Origin: Nitrosomonas sp.
GTDB taxonomy: Bacteria; Pseudomonadota; Gammaproteobacteria; Burkholderiales; Nitrosomonadaceae
Length of the DNA stretch: 5,074 bases
Assembly: GCA_003514765.1 (NCBI GenBank)
Contig: DOOY01000009.1
Span: 1 to 5,074 of the forward strand
Direction of reading: 5' to 3'
The notes under the pieces: generated by a model
Database searches by the model: none
Told to the model about the DNA's origin: nothing
The model's input: the letters and a program-made list of their open reading frames with translations, nothing else
In this document: positions 1-5,074 of the stretch, piece by piece
Numbering within the stretch: position 1 is the first letter of the stretch
Layout of the letters: every line of letters starts with the position of its first letter
Program-made: the position numbers and the translations under genes

Positions 1-974
1 TAATGAAAATCCAATTGGTTATTTTTTTAACGCTGTTTGCATTGGTTGACCGGGAAAAAGTACATATACTCGTCTGGATAATAGTTATTTCTATTGGCTT
101 TTTTGGTTTCAAAGGCGGTATTTTTACATTAACAACAGGCGGTGGATCCCATGTTTTAGGGCCTCGCGGAGGTTTTATCGCAGGCAATACAGAAATTGGT
201 CTTGCATTGGTTATGATTCTACCAATGGTTTGGTATTTATATTTAAATACCTACAATAAATGGGTGCGCTACGGCTTAATGTTATCAATGTTCCTTATTC
301 CTATTGGAATTCTAGGCACGCAATCACGCGGTGCATTTTTGGCGATTGCAGCAGTGGCGGTTTTTTTATGGTTAAAAAGCTCCCGAAAAGGAATAATCTT
401 TTTTGCTTTATTAATGCTGTCACCATTCTTTTATATGGTCATGCCACAATCATGGCATGACCGAATGGGCACCATACAAACCTATGAAGAAGACGGCTCT
501 GCCATGGCGCGTTTAAAAGCCTGGGAATTTGGTTATGAGTTGGCGCGCGACCGCCCCATAACAGGAGGTGGATTTGAAAGTCATAGCGTTGAGAATTATG
601 AACGTTACGTCCCACATCAGGTTGAGGCAGGCGTCGCAACATTCCACGATTATCACAGTATTTATTTCGAAATTCTTGCTGAACATGGCTTTGTCGGTCT
701 ATTCATTTTTTTAATGTTATTTGTTCATTACTGGCTCACTGCAAATAAAATAATAAAAATTGCCAAATCTACTGGAGAAGACAAATGGGCACTTGATCTC
801 GCGGCAATGCTGCAAGTCTCATTTATAGGATATGCGGTGGGCGGTGCTTTTTTGGGGCTGGCTTATTTTGATCTTTTCTATCATTACTTGGCTATATTGA
901 TCATAACCTTAAGGATTTTAAAAGAAAAAAACGAACCCGCCCTGTCCAAGGAATCTATAGAGAGCAAAACATGA
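1..974 (+). CDS. Exosortase A-associated O-antigen ligase/polymerase-like membrane protein (5' truncated)
   Basis: This is the C-terminal part of a polytopic inner-membrane protein of the Wzy/WaaL superfamily, close to the family annotated as putative O-glycosylation ligase, exosortase A-associated (TIGR03097 from memory). Such proteins polymerise or transfer lipid-linked glycan at the periplasmic face; the acceptor in this family is not established. Counting from the Met at base 3, the family signatures are FKGGIFTLTTGG (36-47), GPRGGFIAGN (53-62), the Wzy_C-type TQSRGA (106-111), DRMGTIQTYEEDGSAMARLKAW (153-174, key residues R154, R170, W174), GGGFES (188-193) and HDYHSIYFEILAEHGF (215-230). 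Hydrophobic spans are visible near 20-36, 65-81, 91-105, 110-125, 130-147, 228-246 and 270-302. The Met at base 3 is almost certainly internal: the family is about 400-450 residues and homologues continue upstream, so roughly 100 residues are missing at the window edge. The stop is TGA at 972-974. The ligase versus polymerase role cannot be decided from sequence. Confidence 0.88.
   Translation, partial: MKIQLVIFLTLFALVDREKVHILVWIIVISIGFFGFKGGIFTLTTGGGSHVLGPRGGFIAGNTEIGLALVMILPMVWYLYLNTYNKWVRYGLMLSMFLIPIGILGTQSRGAFLAIAAVAVFLWLKSSRKGIIFFALLMLSPFFYMVMPQSWHDRMGTIQTYEEDGSAMARLKAWEFGYELARDRPITGGGFESHSVENYERYVPHQVEAGVATFHDYHSIYFEILAEHGFVGLFIFLMLFVHYWLTANKIIKIAKSTGEDKWALDLAAMLQVSFIGYAVGGAFLGLAYFDLFYHYLAILIITLRILKEKNEPALSKESIESKT
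437..462. repeat. Perfect 10-bp inverted repeat inside the ligase-like gene
   Basis: The left arm GGTCATGCCA (437-446) and right arm TGGCATGACC (453-462) are exact reverse complements separated by six bases, so the mRNA could form a 10-bp hairpin, extendable by a U-G pair. It lies in codons for MVMPQSWHDRM, a conserved stretch of the protein, and has no T-run after it, so it does not look like a terminator. Coding constraint may explain part of the symmetry, because ATG and TGG codons are fixed. Confidence 0.75.
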
Positions 975-1090
975 GCTTCTTACTTATCAGAAAACAAACT
1001 TATCTTCTAAATACTTGGCTTTTCCATTCCATAGCATTTACAAATATATCATTCCAATCACTCTTTATTAACTCGGTGAAACCTTAAGTC
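975..1090 (+). promoter_or_regulatory. C-rich, G-poor leader between ligase and amidotransferase genes
   Basis: This gap has about 27 C and 9 G on the + strand; between 991 and 1070 the count is 18 C to 3 G. Such unstructured C>G RNA resembles known Rho-utilisation regions, though no experiment supports that here. No hairpin with T-run is seen. A weak sigma70-like pair, TTGGCT (1015-1020) and TACAAA (1039-1044) with 18-base spacing, could be a promoter but is far from consensus. The only ribosome-binding candidate for the next gene is GGTGA at 1075-1079, 11 bases before its ATG, which is weak and distant. A 38-codon open frame at 971-1087 also spans the gap (see findings). Confidence 0.25.
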
Positions 1091-3022
1091 ATGTGCGGAA
1101 TATACGGCGGCATTGCATTACGGGTGGGAACAAAGCTTGACGCATCGTTGCTGAATCGAATGGGAAAAATTACCGCGCATCGTGGCCCGGATGACGAAGG
1201 GATTTTTACTTCCAATCAGGTGGCTATTGGCATGCGCCGCCTGTCGATCATTGATTTAGAAGGCGGACATCAACCATTATTTAATGAGAACAAGCGTGTT
1301 GCAGTGGTTTGTAACGGTGAAATTTACAATTTTCAAATACTCAGGCAACAACTCATTAACCAGGGGCATCAGTTCTCCACGCAGTCTGATTCAGAGGTGA
1401 TAGTTCATCTTTATGAGCAGTATGGTGAAGAATTTCTGCAACATTTAAACGGCATGTATGCATTGGCACTATGGGATGCAGACAAAGAAACACTGATCAT
1501 TGCACGTGACCGCCTTGGCATCAAGCCTGTTTATTATCATTTGAACGACAACGTTCTTTTATTTTCCACAGAAGCCAAAGCGCTTTTTCAATATCAGGGG
1601 CTTACGCCCAAGCTGGATAAAGTTGCTGCAGGATTATATGTACAGCTGGGCTATGTACCGGCACCGCATTCGATTTTTGAAGGCGTACAAAAATTACCGG
1701 TTGCTTCATATATCAGAGCAAGCAAAGGCCATTTTTCCATCAAAGAATATTGGCGGCCGGATTACAAACAACACATATACTCTGCCAGCCAATGGAAAAA
1801 AGAAATTCGCGAACAACTTGAAAAATCAGTTTCTTCCCAGATGATCAGTGATGTCCCCGTTGGCGCTTTTCTATCCGGTGGTATCGATTCCAGTTTGGTC
1901 GTCGGCCTGATGGCAAAACATACTCAAAAACCTGTTAAAACCTATGCCATTGGATTTGATACGGAAGGCCCGGCACGACTATATAATGAACTGCCATACG
2001 CCAAACAAGTTTCAAATTTATTCGGCACCGAACATCATGAAATTGTAGTTAAACCAGATATTATTCATCTTTTGCCAAAACTCTTATGGCATATGGATGA
2101 GCCTATTGCAGATACAGCGTTTATCACAACTTACCTGGTTTCTGAATTTGCCAAACGGGATGTTACCGTTATTCTGAGCGGTGTCGGCGGTGACGAATTG
2201 TTCGGTGGTTATCGGCGCTATCAAGGCGAGTACTACAATCAGTTTTATCATAAAATTCCAGCATGGTTTCGAAAGAATGCAATTTTGCCGATAGCACGTT
2301 TGTTGCCAAGCGATCGCCACTCCAAGTGGTTAAATTATAGCCGGCTTGCAAAAAGCTTCATGCTGACAGCTGAGATGCCAGTTGAAAAACGCTACAAATC
2401 GTATATTGAAATTACCGACGAAGAACTGCGCAACCGATTATTGAATTATGAAATGGATTGGAAAGCAAATGACGTGGTTCTGGACGCTTTTCAAGGTTGT
2501 TCAGATGTCTCAGAATTGCATCAGTTATTTGAAGTTGACCGCTTAACGCAACTTCCTGATGATCTGTTAATGCTGACAGATAAAATGACGATGGCAACAT
2601 CACTTGAATGCCGAGTGCCACTGCTTGACCATGAACTGGTCGAATTAGCATGCAGCATGCCCCCAGAACTTAAAATAAAAGGCGGCGAACTAAAATATAT
2701 CTTAAAAGAGTGCTTATCCGATCTACTCCCTAAAGAGATCCTTTATCGCAAAAAACGCGGCTTCGGCGCACCGATGGGCGCATGGATAAAGAAAGAGTTA
2801 TTGCCGCTTTTACAGTCTGTATTAAGTCCTGATGTTATCAAGGCGCGCGGTGTCTTTAATCCCGATGTCGTGCAGGTGTTAATAAAAGAACATCTTGACA
2901 GAAAAAACGATCATACCGACATTCTGATCGGTTTATTAAATTTTGAAATCTGGTCGAGACTAATGCTTGATCAAATCAAACCAGAAACCTTGGAAGCTGA
3001 TTTAAAACAACTTATCCAATGA
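1091..3022 (+). CDS. Exosortase A system-associated amidotransferase (asparagine synthase-like)
   Basis: A 643-residue cytoplasmic glutamine-dependent amidotransferase with the AsnB architecture. The N-terminal class II glutaminase domain (about 2-200) has nucleophile Cys2 after the initiator Met, which fixes the start, then RGPDDEG (31-37), RRLSIIDL (49-56), CNGEIYN (74-80) and SDSE (99-102). The C-terminal ATP-pyrophosphatase/synthetase domain (about 235-610) has the PP-loop SGGIDSS (262-268), SGVGGDELFGGYRRY (363-377), DKMTMATSLECRVPLLD (497-513) and KKRGFGAPM (554-562). All core catalytic motifs are present, so ammonia from glutamine should reach an adenylated carboxylate. Length, the ending HTDILIGLLNFEIWSRLMLD and the neighbours match the XrtA/PEP-CTERM amidotransferase family (TIGR03108 from memory) better than housekeeping AsnB. 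The true acceptor is unknown; a sugar carboxylate of the exopolysaccharide is a reasonable inference. True asparagine synthetase activity remains possible. It overlaps the next gene by four bases. Confidence 0.93.
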   Translation: MCGIYGGIALRVGTKLDASLLNRMGKITAHRGPDDEGIFTSNQVAIGMRRLSIIDLEGGHQPLFNENKRVAVVCNGEIYNFQILRQQLINQGHQFSTQSDSEVIVHLYEQYGEEFLQHLNGMYALALWDADKETLIIARDRLGIKPVYYHLNDNVLLFSTEAKALFQYQGLTPKLDKVAAGLYVQLGYVPAPHSIFEGVQKLPVASYIRASKGHFSIKEYWRPDYKQHIYSASQWKKEIREQLEKSVSSQMISDVPVGAFLSGGIDSSLVVGLMAKHTQKPVKTYAIGFDTEGPARLYNELPYAKQVSNLFGTEHHEIVVKPDIIHLLPKLLWHMDEPIADTAFITTYLVSEFAKRDVTVILSGVGGDELFGGYRRYQGEYYNQFYHKIPAWFRKNAILPIARLLPSDRHSKWLNYSRLAKSFMLTAEMPVEKRYKSYIEITDEELRNRLLNYEMDWKANDVVLDAFQGCSDVSELHQLFEVDRLTQLPDDLLMLTDKMTMATSLECRVPLLDHELVELACSMPPELKIKGGELKYILKECLSDLLPKEILYRKKRGFGAPMGAWIKKELLPLLQSVLSPDVIKARGVFNPDVVQVLIKEHLDRKNDHTDILIGLLNFEIWSRLMLDQIKPETLEADLKQLIQ

Positions 3023-4212
3023 AAATTTTATATATTTGTCATCGTTTTCCTTTTCCACCAAAACGTGGCGGCAAAATTCGTCCATTTAACATGATTAAAT
3101 ATTTGACAGAACAAGGTCATCAAGTGTGGGTTGCTTCTTTGGCCAGATCACAACAAGAATATGATGAATGTGCAGGCATAGCAGATTATTGCCACCAATA
3201 TACAATTGGCCTGATTAATGAGTCTGTGCAATGGGCGCGTATGATTGCATATTTGCCGGTACCGACACCATCTTCCTTGGCCTACTTTTATAGTAGAAAA
3301 TTAAAAAAACAGATTAACTCTTGGCTAGGTACAGAAAATTTTGACCTGATCTTTGTGCACTGCTCATCGGTCGCTCAGTATGTGGAAAATGTTAAGCATA
3401 TTCCAAAAGTATTGGATTATGGTGACATGGATTCCCAAAAATGGCTGACCTATCGAAGCTTCAAACCTTTTCCGTTAAGCCTGGGATATTGGTGGGAAGG
3501 TATGAAAATGAAATATTCCGAGAAAAAACTGGCGCCAAAATTTAATTTAGCCACCTGCACCACAAAAGCGGAGTTATCCACACTCAGGAGCTATGGTACA
3601 GCAATAAAAACAGACTGGTTTCCCAACGGAGTTGATGCCGATTTCTTTCAGCCCGACGGTACTGTCTATGATCCCCAAAGCATTTCTTTTATAGGCCGCA
3701 TGGATTATTTTCCCAACCAGCAGTGTATGCTGGAGTTTTGTCAGCATACATTGCCGTTAATACAACAAAAAATACCTGAGGCAAAGCTTTATATCGTTGG
3801 CGCGGAACCTTCCAGAGAAATCAGGGCATTAGAAAAAATAAAAGGTGTGCGCGTAACAGGAAGCGTTAAAGACGTGCGTCCATATATTTTAAAAACTGCC
3901 GCAATGATTGCGCCACTGAATATTGCCCGTGGAACGCAAAATAAAATTCTTGAAGCAATGGCAATGGGCGTTCCTGTCGTTTCCAGTTCTCTTGCTGCAG
4001 ACGGCATTGATGCAATTCCCGGTGAACATTTTTTAACAGCCGACACGCCAGCTGAATACGCTGAGAAATTGATTAGCCTGATGGAATCAGCGTCGCTAAG
4101 AGATAAATACGCCAAAGCGGGCCGAGAAAGAATGTTATCCAATCATGCTTGGCAAGAGAGCATGGGCAAAATGGAATCACTCATTTTGAATTGCGTTAAG
4201 AATCGTAAATGA
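3019..4212 (+). CDS. PEP-CTERM/EpsH1-associated sugar transferase, GT4-like glycosyltransferase
   Basis: A 397-residue GT-B fold glycosyltransferase of the family annotated as sugar transferase, PEP-CTERM/EpsH1 system associated (stp1, TIGR03087 from memory). It should act at the cytoplasmic face of the inner membrane, adding a sugar from a nucleotide donor to the growing lipid-linked repeat; donor and acceptor cannot be read from sequence. Seen in order: the N-terminal donor-fold start MKILYICHRFPFPPKRGGKI (1-20) with the Gly-rich KRGGKIR loop; a family-type DYGDMDSQKW segment near 133-142; NGVD (203-206); FIGRMDYFPN (224-233), which opens the C-terminal Rossmann domain; and ARGTQNKILEAMAMGVPVV (303-321) with the nucleotide-binding Glu312. 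There is no signal peptide or membrane span. The start ATG sits in an ATGA overlap with the amidotransferase stop and has no visible Shine-Dalgarno, which suggests translational coupling. The length is normal for the family and no frame damage is seen. Confidence 0.92.
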   Translation: MKILYICHRFPFPPKRGGKIRPFNMIKYLTEQGHQVWVASLARSQQEYDECAGIADYCHQYTIGLINESVQWARMIAYLPVPTPSSLAYFYSRKLKKQINSWLGTENFDLIFVHCSSVAQYVENVKHIPKVLDYGDMDSQKWLTYRSFKPFPLSLGYWWEGMKMKYSEKKLAPKFNLATCTTKAELSTLRSYGTAIKTDWFPNGVDADFFQPDGTVYDPQSISFIGRMDYFPNQQCMLEFCQHTLPLIQQKIPEAKLYIVGAEPSREIRALEKIKGVRVTGSVKDVRPYILKTAAMIAPLNIARGTQNKILEAMAMGVPVVSSSLAADGIDAIPGEHFLTADTPAEYAEKLISLMESASLRDKYAKAGRERMLSNHAWQESMGKMESLILNCVKNRK

Positions 4213-4282
4213 ATTCAGTGCATCAGCGGGCTGGCTAAAAATTAAGTAAAAACACACTTCAGAAATTTGAAATTAATAAATT

Positions 4283-4287
4283 AGGAG
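4283..4287 (+). promoter_or_regulatory. Ribosome binding site of the dehydrogenase gene
   Basis: AGGAG lies five bases before the ATG at 4293, a near-ideal Shine-Dalgarno spacing, and decides the start of the dehydrogenase. It is clearly the strongest ribosome binding site in the window. The rest of the 80-base gap (4213-4292) is AT-rich and shows no convincing promoter or terminator hairpin, so read-through from the upstream pair is the simplest view. Confidence 0.8.
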
Positions 4288-4292
4288 TTGGA

Positions 4293-5074
4293 ATGGATAT
4301 CAGTGTATTTGGTCTGGGTTATGTCGGTGCAGTATCTTTAGCATGTCTTGCCAAAGAAGGCCACAACGTAACGGGTGTTGATATAGACAATACCAAACTG
4401 GACCTTATAAGATCAGGAAAATCTCCGGTTATTGAAGCCGGAATGCCAGAGCTCGTTCAGGAAGTTGTCGCTGCAGGCCGTGTGAAACTTACACAGTCCA
4501 CACAAGAGGCCATGGCCCAAACCAACTTATCATTTGTTTGTGTTGGCACACCTTCTCAATCCAATGGAAATCAGGATCAGACAGCAGTATTGAGGCTGAC
4601 AGAGCAGCTGGGCGCGGCGCTTAAATTAAAAAATGACCGCCATATCATTATATTCCGTTCAACACTGATACCCGGAACGGTAATGAATACGCTCATTCCC
4701 ATGTTGGAAAAAATTTCCGGAAAAACGAATGGCGTCGATTTCGATGTATGCTTCCAGCCCGAATTTTTGCGCGAAGGAACATCAATTAAAGATTACTACA
4801 AACCTCCTTTTACGGTTGCCGGTGTAACCTCGAACAAGCCAAAGGAAGTTTTTGAAGAATTATTCTCCAGTCTTCCTGGAGAAATAATTTTTACAGATAT
4901 TGCTACTGCAGAAACGATGAAGTATTTTTGTAATATTTTTCATGCACTCAAAATCACATTTGCAAATGAAGTGGCACGCTTGTGCGAATCTATCAAGGTC
5001 GATCCGCACGCGGTCATGACGCTTATCTGTAAGGATAAACAATTGAACATCTCCAGCGCATATATGAAGCCTGG
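4293..5074 (+). CDS. Nucleotide-sugar 6-dehydrogenase, AlgD-like (GDP-mannose 6-dehydrogenase type), 3' truncated
   Basis: The reading frame is open from ATG 4293 to the window end, giving 260 complete codons of a protein usually about 430-440 residues long. It belongs to the UDP-glucose/GDP-mannose dehydrogenase family, NAD-dependent enzymes that oxidise a sugar nucleotide twice at C6 to a uronic acid. Visible: the NAD-binding Rossmann motif GLGYVGAVSLACL (7-19) with Asp30 ending strand 2 (GVDID); GKSPVIEAG (42-50); CVGTPSQSNG (83-92); FRSTLIPGTV (121-130); PEFLRE (156-161) with Glu161; and the linker helix motif MKYFCNIFHALKITFANE (209-226) with Lys210 and Asn214, then LN at 251-252. As far as I recall the Pseudomonas enzyme, these positions carry the same numbers as in AlgD, favouring GDP-mannose 6-dehydrogenase, but UDP-sugar use cannot be excluded. 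The catalytic Cys (268 in AlgD) would lie about eight residues past the edge and is not seen. It follows the glycosyltransferase by 80 bases in the same direction and probably supplies a uronate donor for this exopolysaccharide. Confidence 0.9.
   Translation, partial: MDISVFGLGYVGAVSLACLAKEGHNVTGVDIDNTKLDLIRSGKSPVIEAGMPELVQEVVAAGRVKLTQSTQEAMAQTNLSFVCVGTPSQSNGNQDQTAVLRLTEQLGAALKLKNDRHIIIFRSTLIPGTVMNTLIPMLEKISGKTNGVDFDVCFQPEFLREGTSIKDYYKPPFTVAGVTSNKPKEVFEELFSSLPGEIIFTDIATAETMKYFCNIFHALKITFANEVARLCESIKVDPHAVMTLICKDKQLNISSAYMKP
4858..4889. repeat. Terminator-like hairpin inside the dehydrogenase gene
   Basis: The arms TTCTCCAG (4863-4870) and CTGGAGAA (4876-4883) form an 8-bp stem with a five-base loop. 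With A4884 bulged, five more pairs join 4858-4862 to 4885-4889. A run of five T follows at 4888-4892, so on the + strand it resembles an intrinsic terminator, although the T-run partly belongs to the lower stem. It lies in codons for ELFSSLPGEIIF of an otherwise normal gene, so a true terminator here is unlikely. Confidence 0.6.

Noticed and set aside
3..5. ATG at base 3 as the true start of the ligase-like gene
   Set aside because: The resulting protein would lack about 100 residues relative to the family, the similarity is full strength from the first residues, and only two bases precede it, so the gene most likely begins before the window.
1015..1036. Possible sigma-54 promoter (relevant because exosortase loci often sit near PrsR-type regulators)
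   Set aside because: The GG and GC elements are about 17 bases apart instead of the required 10-12; the TGGC at 4232 also lacks a GC element at the right distance.
2310..2317. GCGATCGC octamer, the HIP1-type palindrome common in cyanobacteria
   Set aside because: I saw only one copy, and the gene families do not point to a cyanobacterium; chance is sufficient.
2084..2651. Several 60-79 codon minus-strand frames inside the amidotransferase gene
   Set aside because: They are antisense to strongly conserved synthetase motifs and have no independent support.
3789..4142. 117-codon open frame on the minus strand
   Set aside because: It lies entirely inside the well-supported glycosyltransferase gene on the other strand and shows no recognisable family.
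4213..4292. Terminator or promoter between glycosyltransferase and dehydrogenase genes
   Set aside because: The only pairing near 4224-4236 is a very short stem with an impossible or tiny loop and no proper T-run; TTGAAA at 4267 has no -10 element at suitable spacing before the ATG.
1..5074. CRISPR arrays, tRNA or rRNA genes, insertion sequences
   Set aside because: No regularly spaced repeats, no tRNA-like cloverleaf in the two short gaps, and no transposase or terminal repeats were seen.

Overview
The window looks like the inside of an exopolysaccharide locus of the exosortase A (XrtA/EpsH, PEP-CTERM) type, from a Gram-negative bacterium. A moderately AT-rich beta- or gammaproteobacterium (for example a methylotroph or ammonia oxidiser) would fit; this is inferred from gene families and base composition, not from a marker gene. 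All four genes lie on the + strand and cover almost the whole window.

Layout: (1) 1-974 is the 3' part of a multi-membrane-span Wzy/O-antigen-ligase-type protein of the exosortase A-associated family; its N-terminus lies before the window. (2) 975-1090 is a 116-base gap that is C-rich and G-poor, with no clear promoter; it contains a 38-codon open frame of doubtful reality. (3) 1091-3022 is an intact asparagine-synthase-like amidotransferase of the XrtA-associated type. (4) 3019-4212 is a GT4-type glycosyltransferase of the PEP-CTERM/EpsH1 sugar transferase family, overlapping gene 3 by four bases. (5) 4213-4292 is an 80-base gap with a strong ribosome binding site. (6) 4293-5074 is the first ~260 residues of a nucleotide-sugar 6-dehydrogenase that aligns without shifts at the recognisable catalytic positions of AlgD (GDP-mannose 6-dehydrogenase); it runs off the right edge.

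Together the genes suggest a pathway: the dehydrogenase makes a uronic-acid sugar nucleotide, the glycosyltransferase adds a sugar to a lipid-linked repeat, the amidotransferase may convert a carboxylate to an amide, and the membrane protein polymerises or transfers the finished glycan. The exosortase itself and PEP-CTERM substrates are not in the window. Nothing here is a clearly new system. The points most worth a second look are the pairing of amidotransferase with uronate-forming dehydrogenase, two strong hairpins inside coding sequence, and the unusual 975-1090 leader.
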